From the NCBI GenBank assembly GCA_026984735.1, contig JALSRN010000069.1, forward strand, positions 1 through 38,976: a DNA stretch of 38,976 nucleotides. Direction: 5' to 3'. The notes beneath the pieces are model-generated. The model saw only the letters and a list, made by a program, of their open reading frames with translations. It did not search any database and was not told the origin of the DNA. A program made the translations under genes and the position numbers. Origin of the DNA: Sedimenticola sp. (GTDB lineage: Bacteria; Pseudomonadota; Gammaproteobacteria; Chromatiales; Chromatiaceae). Positions 1-8,664 of this stretch are shown piece after piece. Within the stretch, counting starts at the first letter, position 1. Each line of letters begins with the position of its first letter.

Positions 1-2
1 TG

Positions 3-677
3 GACAAGATCGTGGGGCCGGGCAACATCTATGTCGCCACCGCCAAGCGCGCCGTCTTCGGCCAGGTGGGAATCGACATGGTGGCGGGCCCTTCGGAGAT
101 TCTGATCGTCTGCGACGGCCGCACCAATCCGGCCTGGGTGGCCATGGATCTCTTCTCCCAGGCGGAGCACGACGAAGACGCCCAGGCGATCCTGCTCTGC
201 CCCGACGCCGGTTTCATCGAGCGGGTGGAAGCGGCCATCGACGAGCTGCTGCCTTCGATGGAGCGGAAGGAGATCATCGCCAGCGCGCTACGTAGGCGCG
301 GCGCTCTGATCCGCGTGAAGGACCTGGAAGAGGCGGCCGAGATCGCCAACCACATCGCCCCCGAGCATTTGGAGCTCTCGGTGGAGAACGCCCGCGACTA
401 CGCCAAGAAGATCCGCCACGCCGGCGCCATCTTCATGGGGCGCTACACCTCCGAGCCCCTGGGCGACTATTGCGCCGGCCCCAACCACGTGCTGCCCACC
501 AGCCGCACCGCCCGCTTCAGCTCTCCCTTGGGCGTCTACGACTTCCAGAAGCGCAGCAGCCTCATCCTGGTCTCGGAAGAGGGCGCCGACGCCTTGGGGC
601 GCATCGCCTCCACCCTGGCGCGGGGCGAGGGGCTCACCGCCCACGCCCGTTCCGCCGAGTACCGTCTCAAGCCGTGA
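3..677 (+). CDS. hisD: Histidinol dehydrogenase, C-terminal part
   Basis: Cut by the window edge; the frame is open from base 3 and gives about 224 residues, roughly the C-terminal half of a usual 430-residue protein. HisD performs the last two steps of histidine synthesis, oxidising L-histidinol through histidinal to histidine with NAD+ and zinc in the cytoplasm. Recognisable family stretches are [13 protein letters not shown] near the cut, VAGPSEI, the [12 protein letters not shown] segment, and IAPEHLEL followed by the [13 protein letters not shown] block that carries active-site residues. The stop codon overlaps the hisC start (GTGA), so the two are probably translationally coupled in a his operon that begins outside the window. 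Confidence 0.96.
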   Translation, partial: DKIVGPGNIYVATAKRAVFGQVGIDMVAGPSEILIVCDGRTNPAWVAMDLFSQAEHDEDAQAILLCPDAGFIERVEAAIDELLPSMERKEIIASALRRRGALIRVKDLEEAAEIANHIAPEHLELSVENARDYAKKIRHAGAIFMGRYTSEPLGDYCAGPNHVLPTSRTARFSSPLGVYDFQKRSSLILVSEEGADALGRIASTLARGEGLTAHARSAEYRLKP

Positions 678-1747
678 GCGCGGCCGATCTGGTGCAGCGC
701 TGGGTGCGGCCGGAGATCCGGTCTCTGGACGCCTACTCCGTGCAGGAGGCGTCGGGGCTGATCAAGCTCGACGCCATGGAGAACCCCTACGGCTGGCCCG
801 ATTCCCTGCGCCGGCGCTGGCTCGAGCGGCTCAAAGGCGTCTCCGTCAACCGTTATCCCGATCCCGCCGGGCGGGAGTTGGTGGCCGTTCTGCGCCGCGT
901 AATGGAGATTCCCGAAGAGATGGAAGTGCTCCTGGGCAACGGTTCCGACGAGATCATCCAGATTCTCGCCCTGGCGCTGAACGGCCCCGTGCTCTCGGTG
1001 GAGCCGGGGTTCGTGATGTACGCCATGATCGCCCGTTTCGTGGGGCGGCCCTACGTGGGCGTACCGCTGCGCCGGGACTTCTCCCTCGACCTGCCGGCGC
1101 TGCTGGAGGCCGTGGAGCGCCACCGCCCCGCCCTGGTCTTTCTCGCCCGGCCCAACAACCCCACGGGCAACCTCTTCGACGCCGCCGAGGTCGAGAGGGT
1201 GATCGCCGCCGCTCCGGGGCTGGTGGTGATCGACGAGGCCTACAGCCCGTTCACCGAGGCCACCTTCATGCGGCGGCTGGGCGAATTCCCCAACCTGGTG
1301 GTGATGCGCACCCTCTCCAAGCTGGGGCTGGCCGGGCTGCGGCTGGGTTATCTGGCCGGCTCCCCCGAATGGCTGGACGAGTTCCACAAAGTGCGCCTGC
1401 CCTACAACGTCAATGTGTTGAGCCAGGTGACCGCCGCCTTCGCCCTCGACGAAGGGGCGGCGGCGCTGGCGGAGCAGACCGCCGCCATCCGTTCCGAGCG
1501 GACCCGGCTGTTCGCTGCGCTGGAGGAGATCGCCGGCCTGGAGCCCTTCCCCTCCGAGGCCAATTTCATCCTGGTGCGTACTGCTCCAGGGCGCGCGGAG
1601 GAGCTGTTCGAGGCGCTCAAGGAGGGAGGGGTGCTGGTGAAGAAGCTGCACGGAAGCCACTCCCTGTTGAGCGACTGCCTGCGTCTCACCGTGGGCACGC
1701 CCGAAGAGAACGACCGCCTGCTCGAGCTGCTGCGCCGCGCCGGTTAG
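674..1747 (+). CDS. hisC: Histidinol-phosphate aminotransferase
   Basis: A 357-residue fold-type I PLP aminotransferase that converts imidazole-acetol phosphate and glutamate to histidinol phosphate. The GTG start at 674 overlaps the hisD stop and gives the normal family length; the frame is open further upstream, but only as a shadow of hisD. Motifs are [11 protein letters not shown] near the N-terminus, [19 protein letters not shown], and the PLP-lysine segment [14 protein letters not shown] with Lys about residue 216. Its last four bases overlap the end of the convergent DUF2238 gene, so no intergenic terminator separates them. Confidence 0.97.
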   Translation: MSAADLVQRWVRPEIRSLDAYSVQEASGLIKLDAMENPYGWPDSLRRRWLERLKGVSVNRYPDPAGRELVAVLRRVMEIPEEMEVLLGNGSDEIIQILALALNGPVLSVEPGFVMYAMIARFVGRPYVGVPLRRDFSLDLPALLEAVERHRPALVFLARPNNPTGNLFDAAEVERVIAAAPGLVVIDEAYSPFTEATFMRRLGEFPNLVVMRTLSKLGLAGLRLGYLAGSPEWLDEFHKVRLPYNVNVLSQVTAAFALDEGAAALAEQTAAIRSERTRLFAALEEIAGLEPFPSEANFILVRTAPGRAEELFEALKEGGVLVKKLHGSHSLLSDCLRLTVGTPEENDRLLELLRRAG

Positions 1748-2379
1748 CGGTTCTTCCCCAGAAAGGGGAGGAGCTGGCGGTCGTGCCAGCGGCTCAGAGT
1801 CAGCAGCGCGGTGACGCCGCCGACGAGGGCCAGGAACATGTCCGACTGGGTGTCCCAGACGTCGCCCTGGGTGCCGAGAAAAGCCACCGCCTCGTCGCCG
1901 CTGGCCACCGCCACGCCCCACTCCACCAGCTCATAGAGGGCGCTCAGGGCGAGCACGAAGCAGAGGATGAAGAAGTTGCGCCAGGCGGGGGAGGGGATCA
2001 CCCGCAGCCGCATCAGCAGCTCGCGGGCGATCATGGCGGGAACGAACCCCTGGGCGAAGTGGCCCACTTTGTCGTAGTCGTTGCGCTGCAGGTGGAACTG
2101 GTCGCGGATCCAGTCGAACAGGGGCACTTCGGCATAGGTATAGTGGCCGCCCACCATGAGGATCGCGCAGTGGATCAGAATCAGCCAGTAGACCAGCGGC
2201 GTGAGGGGGAAACGGCGCCAGGTGGCGGCGAGCACCGCCAGCCCAACCAGGGCCGGGAGCACCTCCAACCACCAGGTGAAGCGGTCTTTTGGGCCGATGG
2301 CGGACCAGGCCAGCACCGCGCCGTAGAGCATCAGCCACAAAGCGGTGGCGGCGGGGGAGGGGTGAGGGTCTCTGTTCAT
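1744..2379 (-). CDS. DUF2238 (YjdF-like) inner-membrane protein
   Basis: A 211-residue polytopic protein with about five or six hydrophobic segments, for example ALWLMLYGAVLAWSAI, a segment around residues 37-52, and LVYWLILIHCAILMVGGHYTY. The central block with RNDYDKVGHFAQGFVPAM and LYELVEWGVA, followed by GTQGDVWDTQSDM, is characteristic of the DUF2238/YjdF family, whose function is unknown. The acidic and histidine residues in the membrane-facing loops recall VanZ-like proteins, but that is only a resemblance. The start overlaps the end of the upstream protease gene by four bases (2376-2379), so the two are likely co-transcribed. Confidence 0.85.
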   Translation of the reverse strand: MNRDPHPSPAATALWLMLYGAVLAWSAIGPKDRFTWWLEVLPALVGLAVLAATWRRFPLTPLVYWLILIHCAILMVGGHYTYAEVPLFDWIRDQFHLQRNDYDKVGHFAQGFVPAMIARELLMRLRVIPSPAWRNFFILCFVLALSALYELVEWGVAVASGDEAVAFLGTQGDVWDTQSDMFLALVGGVTALLTLSRWHDRQLLPFLGKNR

Positions 2380-3506
2380 CGTGTGGCTTTCCCTTGCGGC
2401 GGTCGCTCCCGCACGTCGATCTTCATTGGCAACCGTTTGCCGTCCCGCAATACCGAGAGCATCAGCTGGCCGCCCGGGGGGGTGGAGGCGATGCGGCTCA
2501 TCACCTGGTAGGCGCTCTCCGCCGGCTGGCCGCCCACCGCCAGGATCACATCCCCCGGCTGCATGCCGGCGCGGTCGGCGGGCCCGTTCTCCAGCACATG
2601 GGTCACGTAGATGCCGCGGCTCTTTTCGTCCAGCCCCAGCGATCGGGCCAAAGAGGCCGTCAAATCAGTTCCGCCCACGCCGATCCAGCCTCGGATCACG
2701 CGCCCGTGTTCGATGATCTGCCGCATCACCTGCCGGGCCAGGTTGATCGGAATGGCGAAACCGACGCCGTGCGAACCGCCGCTGCTGGAGATGATGGCGG
2801 TGTTGATGCCCACCACCTCGCCCTGGGTATTGATCAGCGCGCCCCCCGAGTTGCCCCGGTTGATGGCGGCGTCGGTCTGGATGAAATCCTCGTAGGTGGC
2901 CAGTCCCAGCTGCCGGCGGTCCATGGCGCTGACGATTCCCTGGGTCACCGTCTTGCCCACGCCAAAGGGGTTGCCGATGGCCAGCACCACGTCTCCCACC
3001 CGCAGACGGGAGGCGTCTCCCAGAGGGGCCGGGGTCAGCTCCCGGCCGGCGGCCTGGAGCACGGCGAGGTCGGTGTCGGGGTCGGCGCCCACCAGCCGGG
3101 CGCGCACCGGAGCGCGGGCATCCGCACCGATGAAGATCTCGTCCGCACCCTCGATCACGTGGTGGTTGGTGAGGATGTAGCCGTTGCGATCCACCACCAC
3201 TCCCGAGCCGAGGTTGCGCTGCAGCCGGGTGCGGGGCGCGGTGCGGGGATCGCCGAAAAAGTGTTCCACGCGGGGGTCGCGAAAGAGGGGCTCGCCCTCC
3301 TGCCGCGTCACCTTGCGGGTGTAGATGTTGACCACCGAGCGTTCGGCCCGCGCCACGGCGTCCGCCCAGGAGGCGGGGGGAGAGGAGGGGCGGGGCGGCG
3401 CAGGAGGGGCTCCTTCCCGGGGCTGCCGGGAGAAGAGCAGCAGGGCGACCAAGGCGCCGCTACCCAGGGGGAGGAACAGAAACACTAAAAGACGCTGGAT
3501 TTTCAT
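2376..3506 (-). CDS. degS: DegS/AlgW-type periplasmic serine protease with one PDZ domain
   Basis: A 376-residue membrane-anchored HtrA-family protease. Residues about 5-25 form an N-terminal membrane anchor, followed by a proline-rich linker (30-45), a trypsin-like domain and one PDZ domain from about residue 255. The triad is visible: His116 in TNHHV, Asp146 in DTDLAVL and Ser220 in RGNSGGAL. A single PDZ and an uncleaved anchor fit DegS/AlgW, which starts sigma-E release by cutting RseA/MucA when misfolded outer-membrane proteins accumulate, rather than the soluble two-PDZ DegP. Location beside hisDC is also seen for algW in pseudomonads, although here it is on the opposite strand. It diverges from the Nif3-family gene. 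Confidence 0.93.
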   Translation of the reverse strand: MKIQRLLVFLFLPLGSGALVALLLFSRQPREGAPPAPPRPSSPPASWADAVARAERSVVNIYTRKVTRQEGEPLFRDPRVEHFFGDPRTAPRTRLQRNLGSGVVVDRNGYILTNHHVIEGADEIFIGADARAPVRARLVGADPDTDLAVLQAAGRELTPAPLGDASRLRVGDVVLAIGNPFGVGKTVTQGIVSAMDRRQLGLATYEDFIQTDAAINRGNSGGALINTQGEVVGINTAIISSSGGSHGVGFAIPINLARQVMRQIIEHGRVIRGWIGVGGTDLTASLARSLGLDEKSRGIYVTHVLENGPADRAGMQPGDVILAVGGQPAESAYQVMSRIASTPPGGQLMLSVLRDGKRLPMKIDVRERPPQGKATR

Positions 3507-3563
3507 TCGGGCGCCATCTTACCATGAGGCCATGGCGGCTCCCGCGCGAACGACTTGAAGCCT

Positions 3564-4313
3564 ATGGTGGCGCTTCGGCGAATCATCGAGCATTGCGACC
3601 GGCTGCTGGATGTGGCGTCTTTCGACGACTATTGCCCCAACGGCCTCCAGGTGGAAGCGTGCAGCGAAGTGGAGCGGGTGGTGAGCGGCGTCACCGCCAG
3701 TCTGGCGCTCGTCGAAAAGGCGGCGGAGCTTGAGGCCGATCTTCTGCTGGTGCACCACGGCTATTTCTGGAAAGGGGAGCCGCTGCCGCTGACCGGCATA
3801 AAGGGGCGCCGCGTAGCCGCCCTCTTCCGGGCGGGCATCAGCCTGGCCGCCTACCATCTTCCTCTCGACGTCCATGCGGAACTGGGCAACAACGCCGGCT
3901 TCGGGCGGGCGTTGGCCGTGGATCGGCCGCGACCGGTCTCCGCGGATGGGCTGCTCTGGGGCGGCGCCCTGCCGGCTCCTCTCACCGTGGAAGCGCTGGC
4001 CCGCCGGGTGCGTCAGGCGACCGGTCGGGAACCCCTTTCGATTCCGGCGGGCGAACGGCCGGTGGAGCGCCTCGCCTGGTGCACCGGGGCGGCGCAGGGC
4101 ATGATCGAGCGCGCCGCCGATCTCGGCTTCGACGCCTTCGTCACCGGCGAGGTCTCGGAGGCGACCTTCCATCTGGCGCGGGAGCGCGGCATCCACTTCC
4201 TCGCCGCGGGGCACCATGCCACCGAGCGGTACGGGGTGCGGGCATTGGGGGAATCGCTGGCGCAGACTTTCGAGCTGGACCACCGCTTCGTCGATCTTCC
4301 CAACCCCGTTTGA
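3564..4313 (+). CDS. Nif3/YbgI family dinuclear-metal protein
   Basis: A 249-residue protein from ATG 3564; a TTG at 3555 is possible but adds only three residues. The family (DUF34, YbgI, NIF3L1) forms hexameric toroids with two metal ions per subunit; a GTP cyclohydrolase-like role has been proposed for some members but the function is unsettled. Metal-site signatures are LLLVHHGYFW near residues 60-70, the YHLPLDVHAELGNN block around 100-110, and the C-terminal AAGHHATERYGV with a conserved histidine and glutamate. It lies upstream of petA but is separated from it by a promoter, so it is probably not part of that operon. Confidence 0.93.
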   Translation: MVALRRIIEHCDRLLDVASFDDYCPNGLQVEACSEVERVVSGVTASLALVEKAAELEADLLLVHHGYFWKGEPLPLTGIKGRRVAALFRAGISLAAYHLPLDVHAELGNNAGFGRALAVDRPRPVSADGLLWGGALPAPLTVEALARRVRQATGREPLSIPAGERPVERLAWCTGAAQGMIERAADLGFDAFVTGEVSEATFHLARERGIHFLAAGHHATERYGVRALGESLAQTFELDHRFVDLPNPV

Positions 4314-4346
4314 GCGAAATCGAAGGCTTCCGGCGACGTCGTTGCC

Positions 4347-4375
4347 TTGAAATCGGGCGCCCGATGGGCGATAAT
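4347..4375 (+). promoter_or_regulatory. Sigma70-type promoter of petABC
   Basis: TTGAAA at 4347-4352 and GATAAT at 4370-4375 are separated by exactly 17 bases, each matching the consensus at five of six (-10) or four of six (-35) positions. Transcription would start near 4382, leaving a leader of about 100 nt before petA. The spacer holds a short GGGCGCCC palindrome. This is the best promoter in the window by eye. Confidence 0.75.
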
Positions 4376-4429
4376 TCAGCGTTATCTTCAGGGTAGAAAA
4401 TCAGCATATTCTGAAAAACTGGGATTGAG

Positions 4430-4445
4430 GCCGGAAGTCTCCGGC
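4430..4445 (+). other. Leader hairpin upstream of petA
   Basis: GCCGGA at 4430-4435 and TCCGGC at 4440-4445 form a perfect 6-bp stem with a four-base loop, about 40 nt upstream of the petA start and inside the predicted 5' leader. There is no T-run after it, so it is not a canonical terminator. It may affect mRNA stability; no regulatory role is shown. Confidence 0.4.
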
Positions 4446-4483
4446 TCGAATCTTTCAATCAACCTGACTGGGGGTTTCCATCC

Positions 4484-5080
4484 ATGAGCGCACAAGGCGT
4501 GGACCTCAAGAAACGCCGCATGCTCATCACGGCCACGGCCGGTGTGGGTGCGGTAGGCGTGGGCTTCGCCCTCGTTCCATTCATCAGTTACTGGCAGCCC
4601 AGCGCCCGGGCCAAGGCGCTCGGCGCTCCTGAAGAGGCCGACATCAGCAAGCTGGAGGAGGGCGCCCTCCTGCGGGTCAAGTGGCGCGGCAAGGTGTGCT
4701 GGATCGTCAACCGCAGCGAACAGATGCTCAAGGACCTGAAGGAGAACACCGACCACCTCCTCGATCCCGATTCGGAAGCTCCCCAACAACCCGACTATTG
4801 CAAGAACTGGCACCGCTCCATCAAGCCCAAGTACTGGGTGGCGGTGGGGATCTGCACTCACCTGGGTTGTTCCCCCACCTATCGCCCCGACGTGGCGCCC
4901 GCCGATCTCGGCCCGGAATGGAAGGGGGGCTTCTTCTGCCCCTGCCACGGTTCCAAGTTCGACCTGGCCGGCCGGGTCTTCAAAGGGGTTCCGGCACCCA
5001 AGAACCTGGTGGTGCCGCCGCACAAATATCTGAGCGATACCCGCATCCTCATCGGTGAAGACGCAGGAGGTGCCGCATGA
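4484..5080 (+). CDS. petA: Ubiquinol-cytochrome c reductase, Rieske iron-sulfur subunit
   Basis: A 198-residue [2Fe-2S] subunit of the bc1 complex, taking one electron from ubiquinol at the Qo site and passing it to cytochrome c1. The N-terminus has KKRR followed by a hydrophobic anchor (about residues 20-40), typical of Tat-exported Rieske proteins that keep their signal as an anchor. Cluster-binding boxes are CTHLGC (about residues 124-129) and CPCHGS (about 152-157), including the disulfide cysteines. A GGGGGT run precedes the ATG. The stop overlaps the petB start (ATGA), and the three pet genes form one tight operon behind the promoter at 4347. Confidence 0.98.
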   Translation: MSAQGVDLKKRRMLITATAGVGAVGVGFALVPFISYWQPSARAKALGAPEEADISKLEEGALLRVKWRGKVCWIVNRSEQMLKDLKENTDHLLDPDSEAPQQPDYCKNWHRSIKPKYWVAVGICTHLGCSPTYRPDVAPADLGPEWKGGFFCPCHGSKFDLAGRVFKGVPAPKNLVVPPHKYLSDTRILIGEDAGGAA

Positions 5081-6309
5081 GCAGTTTCATCCAGTGGATC
5101 GACGAGCGCTTCCCGCTCACCAAGGTGTGGAACGAGCACCTGGCCCAGTACTATGCCCCGAAGAACTTCAACTTCTGGTATTTCTTCGGGTCGCTGGCCA
5201 TGCTGGTGCTGGTCAACCAGATCGTCACCGGAGTCTGGCTGACCATGAACTACAAGCCCGACGCCAACCTGGCCTTCGCCTCGGTGGAATACATCATGCG
5301 CGACGTCAACTGGGGTTGGCTGGTGCGCTATCTTCACTCCACCGGCGCCTCGGCCTTCTTCATCGTCATCTATCTGCACATGTTCCGCGGCCTGATCTAC
5401 GGCTCCTACCGCAAGCCGCGGGAGCTGCTGTGGATCATCGGCGTGATCATCTACCTGGCGATGATGGCCACCGCCTTCTTCGGTTATCTGCTTCCCTGGG
5501 GGCAGATGTCCTACTGGGGCGCTCAGGTGATCGTCAACCTCTTCTCGGCGATCCCGGTGATCGGCGACGACCTGTCGGTCTGGATCCGCGGCGACTACGT
5601 CATCTCCGACGCCACGCTGAACCGCTTCTTCGCCTTCCACTACCTGCTGCCTTTCATCCTGGCGGCGCTGGTGTTCATCCACATCGTGGCGCTGCACAAG
5701 GTGGGCTCCAACAACCCCGACGGCATCGAGATCAAGAAAGGACCCAAGGGCAACCGCTGGAGCGACACGGCCCCGGCGGACGGCATCCCTTTCCACCCCT
5801 ACTACACCGTGAAGGACATCGTCGGGGTGGCCGGGTTCCTCATCGTCTTTCTCGGCATCGTCTTCTTCGTTCCCGAGATGGGCGGCCGTTTCCTGGAGCA
5901 CCCCAACTTCGAACCGGCCAACCCCCTGAAGACGCCGCCGCACATCGCGCCGGTGTGGTACTTCACCCCCTTCTATGCCATGTTGCGGGCGGTTCCCAGC
6001 TTCGCCGGCACCCAGGTGTGGGGGGTATTGGTGATGGGGGCTTCCATCGTCATCCTCTTCTTCCTCCCCTGGCTGGACAAGAGCCCGGTGAAGTCCATTC
6101 GCTACAAGGGCATGATCTCCAAGGTGATGATCACCCTCTTCGTCATCGACTTTCTGGTGCTCGGCTATCTGGGCATGCTGCCGGCCACGCCGGGCAGGAC
6201 GCTGGTTGCGCAGATCGGCACTGTCTTCTATTTCCTGTTCTTCCTGGCCATGCCCATCTACAGCAAGATCGAGAAGACCAAACCCGTACCGGAGAGGGTG
6301 ACCCAATGA
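5077..6309 (+). CDS. petB: Ubiquinol-cytochrome c reductase, cytochrome b subunit
   Basis: A 410-residue integral membrane subunit holding hemes bL and bH and the Qo and Qi quinone sites. Heme-ligand helices are visible in [12 protein letters not shown] and YLHMFRG (helix B) and in FAFHYLLPF and [15 protein letters not shown] (helix D). The Qo loop motif is PVWY at residues 292-295 in place of the more familiar PEWY; I recall this variant as typical of beta- and gammaproteobacterial ubiquinol enzymes. Length fits a full cytochrome b with eight helices. The start overlaps petA and the end overlaps petC, both by four bases. Confidence 0.98.
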   Translation: MSSFIQWIDERFPLTKVWNEHLAQYYAPKNFNFWYFFGSLAMLVLVNQIVTGVWLTMNYKPDANLAFASVEYIMRDVNWGWLVRYLHSTGASAFFIVIYLHMFRGLIYGSYRKPRELLWIIGVIIYLAMMATAFFGYLLPWGQMSYWGAQVIVNLFSAIPVIGDDLSVWIRGDYVISDATLNRFFAFHYLLPFILAALVFIHIVALHKVGSNNPDGIEIKKGPKGNRWSDTAPADGIPFHPYYTVKDIVGVAGFLIVFLGIVFFVPEMGGRFLEHPNFEPANPLKTPPHIAPVWYFTPFYAMLRAVPSFAGTQVWGVLVMGASIVILFFLPWLDKSPVKSIRYKGMISKVMITLFVIDFLVLGYLGMLPATPGRTLVAQIGTVFYFLFFLAMPIYSKIEKTKPVPERVTQ

Positions 6310-7040
6310 AAAAACTGTTCGTAATCCTTTCTTTGGTTCTGCTGCCCCTCGCCGGTTTCGCCAACGAGGGCGAGGTGGAGTTGGAGTCCGCCAATATCGA
6401 CCTCACCGACCACGCAGCGATGCAGCGGGGCGCGAAGTATTTCGTGAACTACTGTCAGGGTTGCCATACCCTGAAGTATTTCCGCTACGAGCGCATGCAG
6501 GATTTCGGCCTCACCAAGGAGCAGATCAAGGAGAACCTGCTGTTCGACAAGACCAAGAAGCTCGGCGCCCTGATGGACAACAACATGCCATCGGAGGAGG
6601 CCGCCAAGTGGTTCGGCACCGCGCCGCCCGACCTGACCCTCACGGCTCGGCGCCGCGAAGGTGGAGCCGACTGGATCTACACCTACCTGAAGAGCTTCTA
6701 CAAGGACGAGAGCCGTCCCTTCGGCGTGAACAACGTGGTGTTCCCCAACGTCGGCATGCCCCATGTGCTGATGGAGCTCCAGGGCGTGCAGGAGGCGGTC
6801 GTCGAAACCGACGAGCACGGCAACAAGCACATCAAGGAGCTGAAGCTGGTCAAACCCGGCAAGCTCTCGCCCGAAGAGTACGACCAGGTGGCCAAGGATC
6901 TCGCCACTTTCCTCACCCATGTGGCCGAACCGATGAAGCTTCAACGTCAGCGGATCGGGTTCTGGGTGATGCTGTTCCTGTTCGTCTTCTTCGTCGTCTC
7001 TTTCATGCTCAAGAAGGAGTACTGGAAGGACGTGCACTGA
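6306..7040 (+). CDS. petC: Cytochrome c1 of the bc1 complex
   Basis: A 244-residue c-type cytochrome that accepts electrons from the Rieske cluster and delivers them to soluble cytochrome c. It has a Sec signal peptide (MKKLF... cleaved after about residue 19), a heme attachment site CQGCH at residues 50-54, and a C-terminal membrane anchor at about 218-235 followed by a short basic tail. Met151 in NVGMPHV is a candidate distal heme ligand. I start it at ATG 6306, whose ATGA overlaps the petB stop; the same frame stays open upstream, but only through petB out of frame. A hairpin at 7163-7194 may end the transcript. Confidence 0.97.
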   Translation: MKKLFVILSLVLLPLAGFANEGEVELESANIDLTDHAAMQRGAKYFVNYCQGCHTLKYFRYERMQDFGLTKEQIKENLLFDKTKKLGALMDNNMPSEEAAKWFGTAPPDLTLTARRREGGADWIYTYLKSFYKDESRPFGVNNVVFPNVGMPHVLMELQGVQEAVVETDEHGNKHIKELKLVKPGKLSPEEYDQVAKDLATFLTHVAEPMKLQRQRIGFWVMLFLFVFFVVSFMLKKEYWKDVH

Positions 7041-7162
7041 CGATCCTTGGGCGGCCTTTTCCGGTGTGAGTGGCACCGATGGCATCGGAGGTGGCCGTCC
7101 GGGCTGGAGCTTCCGGACTCTGGAAGACGGGAACCCGGGCTCCCTGGGCTCGGCATCTCGAA

Positions 7163-7194
7163 GGCGCGCAGCGTGCTATACTGTGCGCCTTTTT
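7163..7194 (+). terminator. Probable rho-independent terminator after petC, overlapping an extended -10 box
   Basis: GGCGCGCAG (7163-7171) can pair with CTGTGCGCC (7181-7189), nine pairs including one G-U, with a nine-base loop and then five T residues (7190-7194), a standard intrinsic terminator. The loop and right arm also contain TGCTATACT (7174-7182), a TG-extended -10 box with no convincing -35 at 17 bases. The element may therefore end petABC, start sspA, or do both; sequence alone cannot decide. Confidence 0.55.
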
Positions 7195-7233
7195 CATTGG
7201 GCGGCCGTCTCGTTCGCAGCGCTTGCCCCTTGA

Positions 7234-7860
7234 TTGGGAACGGTGGTGAATCGACACGCAATCATGATGCTCTACTCCGATCCAGCTGATATCCATAGCC
7301 ATCGTGTGCGCCTGGTGTTGGCGGAAAAGCACGTCGCTTCGGAGATCATGGAGGTGGATCCGCTCGATCTTCCCGAGGACGTGATGGACCTCAATCCCTA
7401 TGGCACTCTTCCCACCCTGGTGGACCGGGACCTGGTGCTCTACGATTCGCGCATCATCCTGGAATACCTCGACGAGCGTTATCCCCATCCGCCACTGCTG
7501 CCGGTGGATCCCGTCTCCCGCGCCACCTTCCGCATGTACATCTACCGGGTGGAGCGGGACTGGTACAGCCGGGCGGAAACGATCCAGAGCGGCGGCAAGA
7601 AGGGCGACAAGGCGCGCAAGGAGCTCAAGGAGAGCCTCATCGCCGGCGCGCCGGTGATCGCCGCCAAGCCCTACTTCATGAGCGACGAGTTCACTTTGGT
7701 GGATGCGAGCATCGCCCCCTTGTTGTGGCGGTTGCCCCATCTCGGCATCGAGCTGTCCGGCAAGGTGGCCAACGTCTACAACGCCTATGCCGCCCGCTTG
7801 TTCAAGCGCCCCGCCTTCGCCCGCAGCCTCACCGAGGCGGAAAAAGAGATGCGCCTCTGA
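7234..7860 (+). CDS. sspA: Stringent starvation protein A
   Basis: A GST-fold protein of 208 residues from TTG 7234. SspA binds RNA polymerase holoenzyme and remodels promoter use in stationary phase and starvation in E. coli and relatives. The N-terminal thioredoxin-like half contains SHRVRLVLAEKHV and LNPYGTLPTLVDRDLVLYDSRIILEYLDE, and the helical half has PYFMSDEFTLVDASIAPLLWRLP, all close to the E. coli protein as I recall it. The TTG start lines up with the E. coli N-terminus; GTG at 7243 or 7246 and ATG at 7264 are alternatives because no strong ribosome site distinguishes them. The stop overlaps sspB by one base. Confidence 0.95.
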   Translation: MGTVVNRHAIMMLYSDPADIHSHRVRLVLAEKHVASEIMEVDPLDLPEDVMDLNPYGTLPTLVDRDLVLYDSRIILEYLDERYPHPPLLPVDPVSRATFRMYIYRVERDWYSRAETIQSGGKKGDKARKELKESLIAGAPVIAAKPYFMSDEFTLVDASIAPLLWRLPHLGIELSGKVANVYNAYAARLFKRPAFARSLTEAEKEMRL

Positions 7861-8252
7861 TGGAGATGACCTCCAGCCGTCCCTATCTGATCCGCGCCGT
7901 ATGGGAGTGGATCAGCGACAACGGCTTGACGCCGCATCTGCTGGTGGATGCCATGCAGGAGAGGGTGGAGGTGCCGCGCCAGTTCGTGGAGGAGGGGCGC
8001 ATCGTGCTCAACATCGGTGCCAACGCGGTGCGCGGCCTGGAGATGGGCAATGAAGAGATTCGGTTCGGCGCCCGTTTCTCCGGCACTCCCATGGAGGTGG
8101 TGATCCCGGTCCGCGCGGTTCTGGGCATCTACGCCCGCGAAAACGGCCAGGGCATGCTCTTTCCCGAAGAGGAGGGTGCGCCGGAAGGCGGCGATGAACC
8201 GGAACCGCCGCGCCCCCCCGATGGCCGACCCACTTTGAAGGTGGTGAAATAG
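7860..8252 (+). CDS. sspB: ClpXP adaptor, stringent starvation protein B
   Basis: A 130-residue adaptor that binds ssrA-tagged and other substrates and tethers them to ClpX. The N-terminal substrate-binding domain begins SSRPYLIRAVWEWISDNGLTPHL and continues through RIVLNIGANAVRGLEMGNEEIRF and ARFSGTPMEVVIPVRAVLGIYARENGQGM. A flexible acidic, proline-rich linker follows, then a C-terminal ClpX-binding tail, here RPTLKVVK, matching the family pattern of a basic hydrophobic tail. The ATG at 7860 overlaps the sspA stop (TGATG), the usual sspAB coupling. Confidence 0.96.
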   Translation: MEMTSSRPYLIRAVWEWISDNGLTPHLLVDAMQERVEVPRQFVEEGRIVLNIGANAVRGLEMGNEEIRFGARFSGTPMEVVIPVRAVLGIYARENGQGMLFPEEEGAPEGGDEPEPPRPPDGRPTLKVVK

Positions 8253-8256
8253 GGCG

Positions 8257-8640
8257 TCAACGGCGACGGTTGCCGGGAAAGGGGATGACCTTGGCGCTGG
8301 GGCGCTCTTCCGCTTCGGCTTCCTGGCGCTGTTCGAAGGTGGTGCGGTTGCGGATGTGGACCGACTCCAGCTCCCTGCCCAGCAGCAACACGTAGCCCGT
8401 TTCACGCAAGGTTCCCTCCACGCTGTATTCGAACCGGTACATGCGGCGCAGCCGGACGCCCGAGGGGGTCCATCGCAGGCCGAAGCGCTGCAGGGCGACG
8501 GAGTCGTCCAGGAACTGGTATCCTTCCTGTTCGCAGGCCGACCGGCCGATGGCGATGGCGCTCTCGCGGGCGCGCGCGCCGGAATACCACGCCAAGCCCA
8601 GGGCGCAGAGCGCCAGTATGCCGAAAAGAGTGGACAACAC
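8257..8640 (-). CDS. DUF3301 membrane-anchored protein
   Basis: A 127-residue protein of unknown function. It starts at GTG 8640 (VLSTLFGILALCALGLAWYSGAR), preceded ten bases upstream by AAGGA; TTG 8637 is an alternative. Residues about 2-18 form one membrane helix; the following domain (ARESAIAIGRSACEQEGYQFLD, then a beta-rich YRFEYSVEG region) matches DUF3301, common in gammaproteobacteria. The tail is charged and ends PFPGNRRR. It converges on sspB with only four bases between stops, and its start lies just 24 bases from the divergent macrodomain gene. Confidence 0.8.
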   Translation of the reverse strand: MLSTLFGILALCALGLAWYSGARARESAIAIGRSACEQEGYQFLDDSVALQRFGLRWTPSGVRLRRMYRFEYSVEGTLRETGYVLLLGRELESVHIRNRTTFEQRQEAEAEERPSAKVIPFPGNRRR

Positions 8641-8664
8641 TACACCAGTGTCCTTGGTCTGAAG

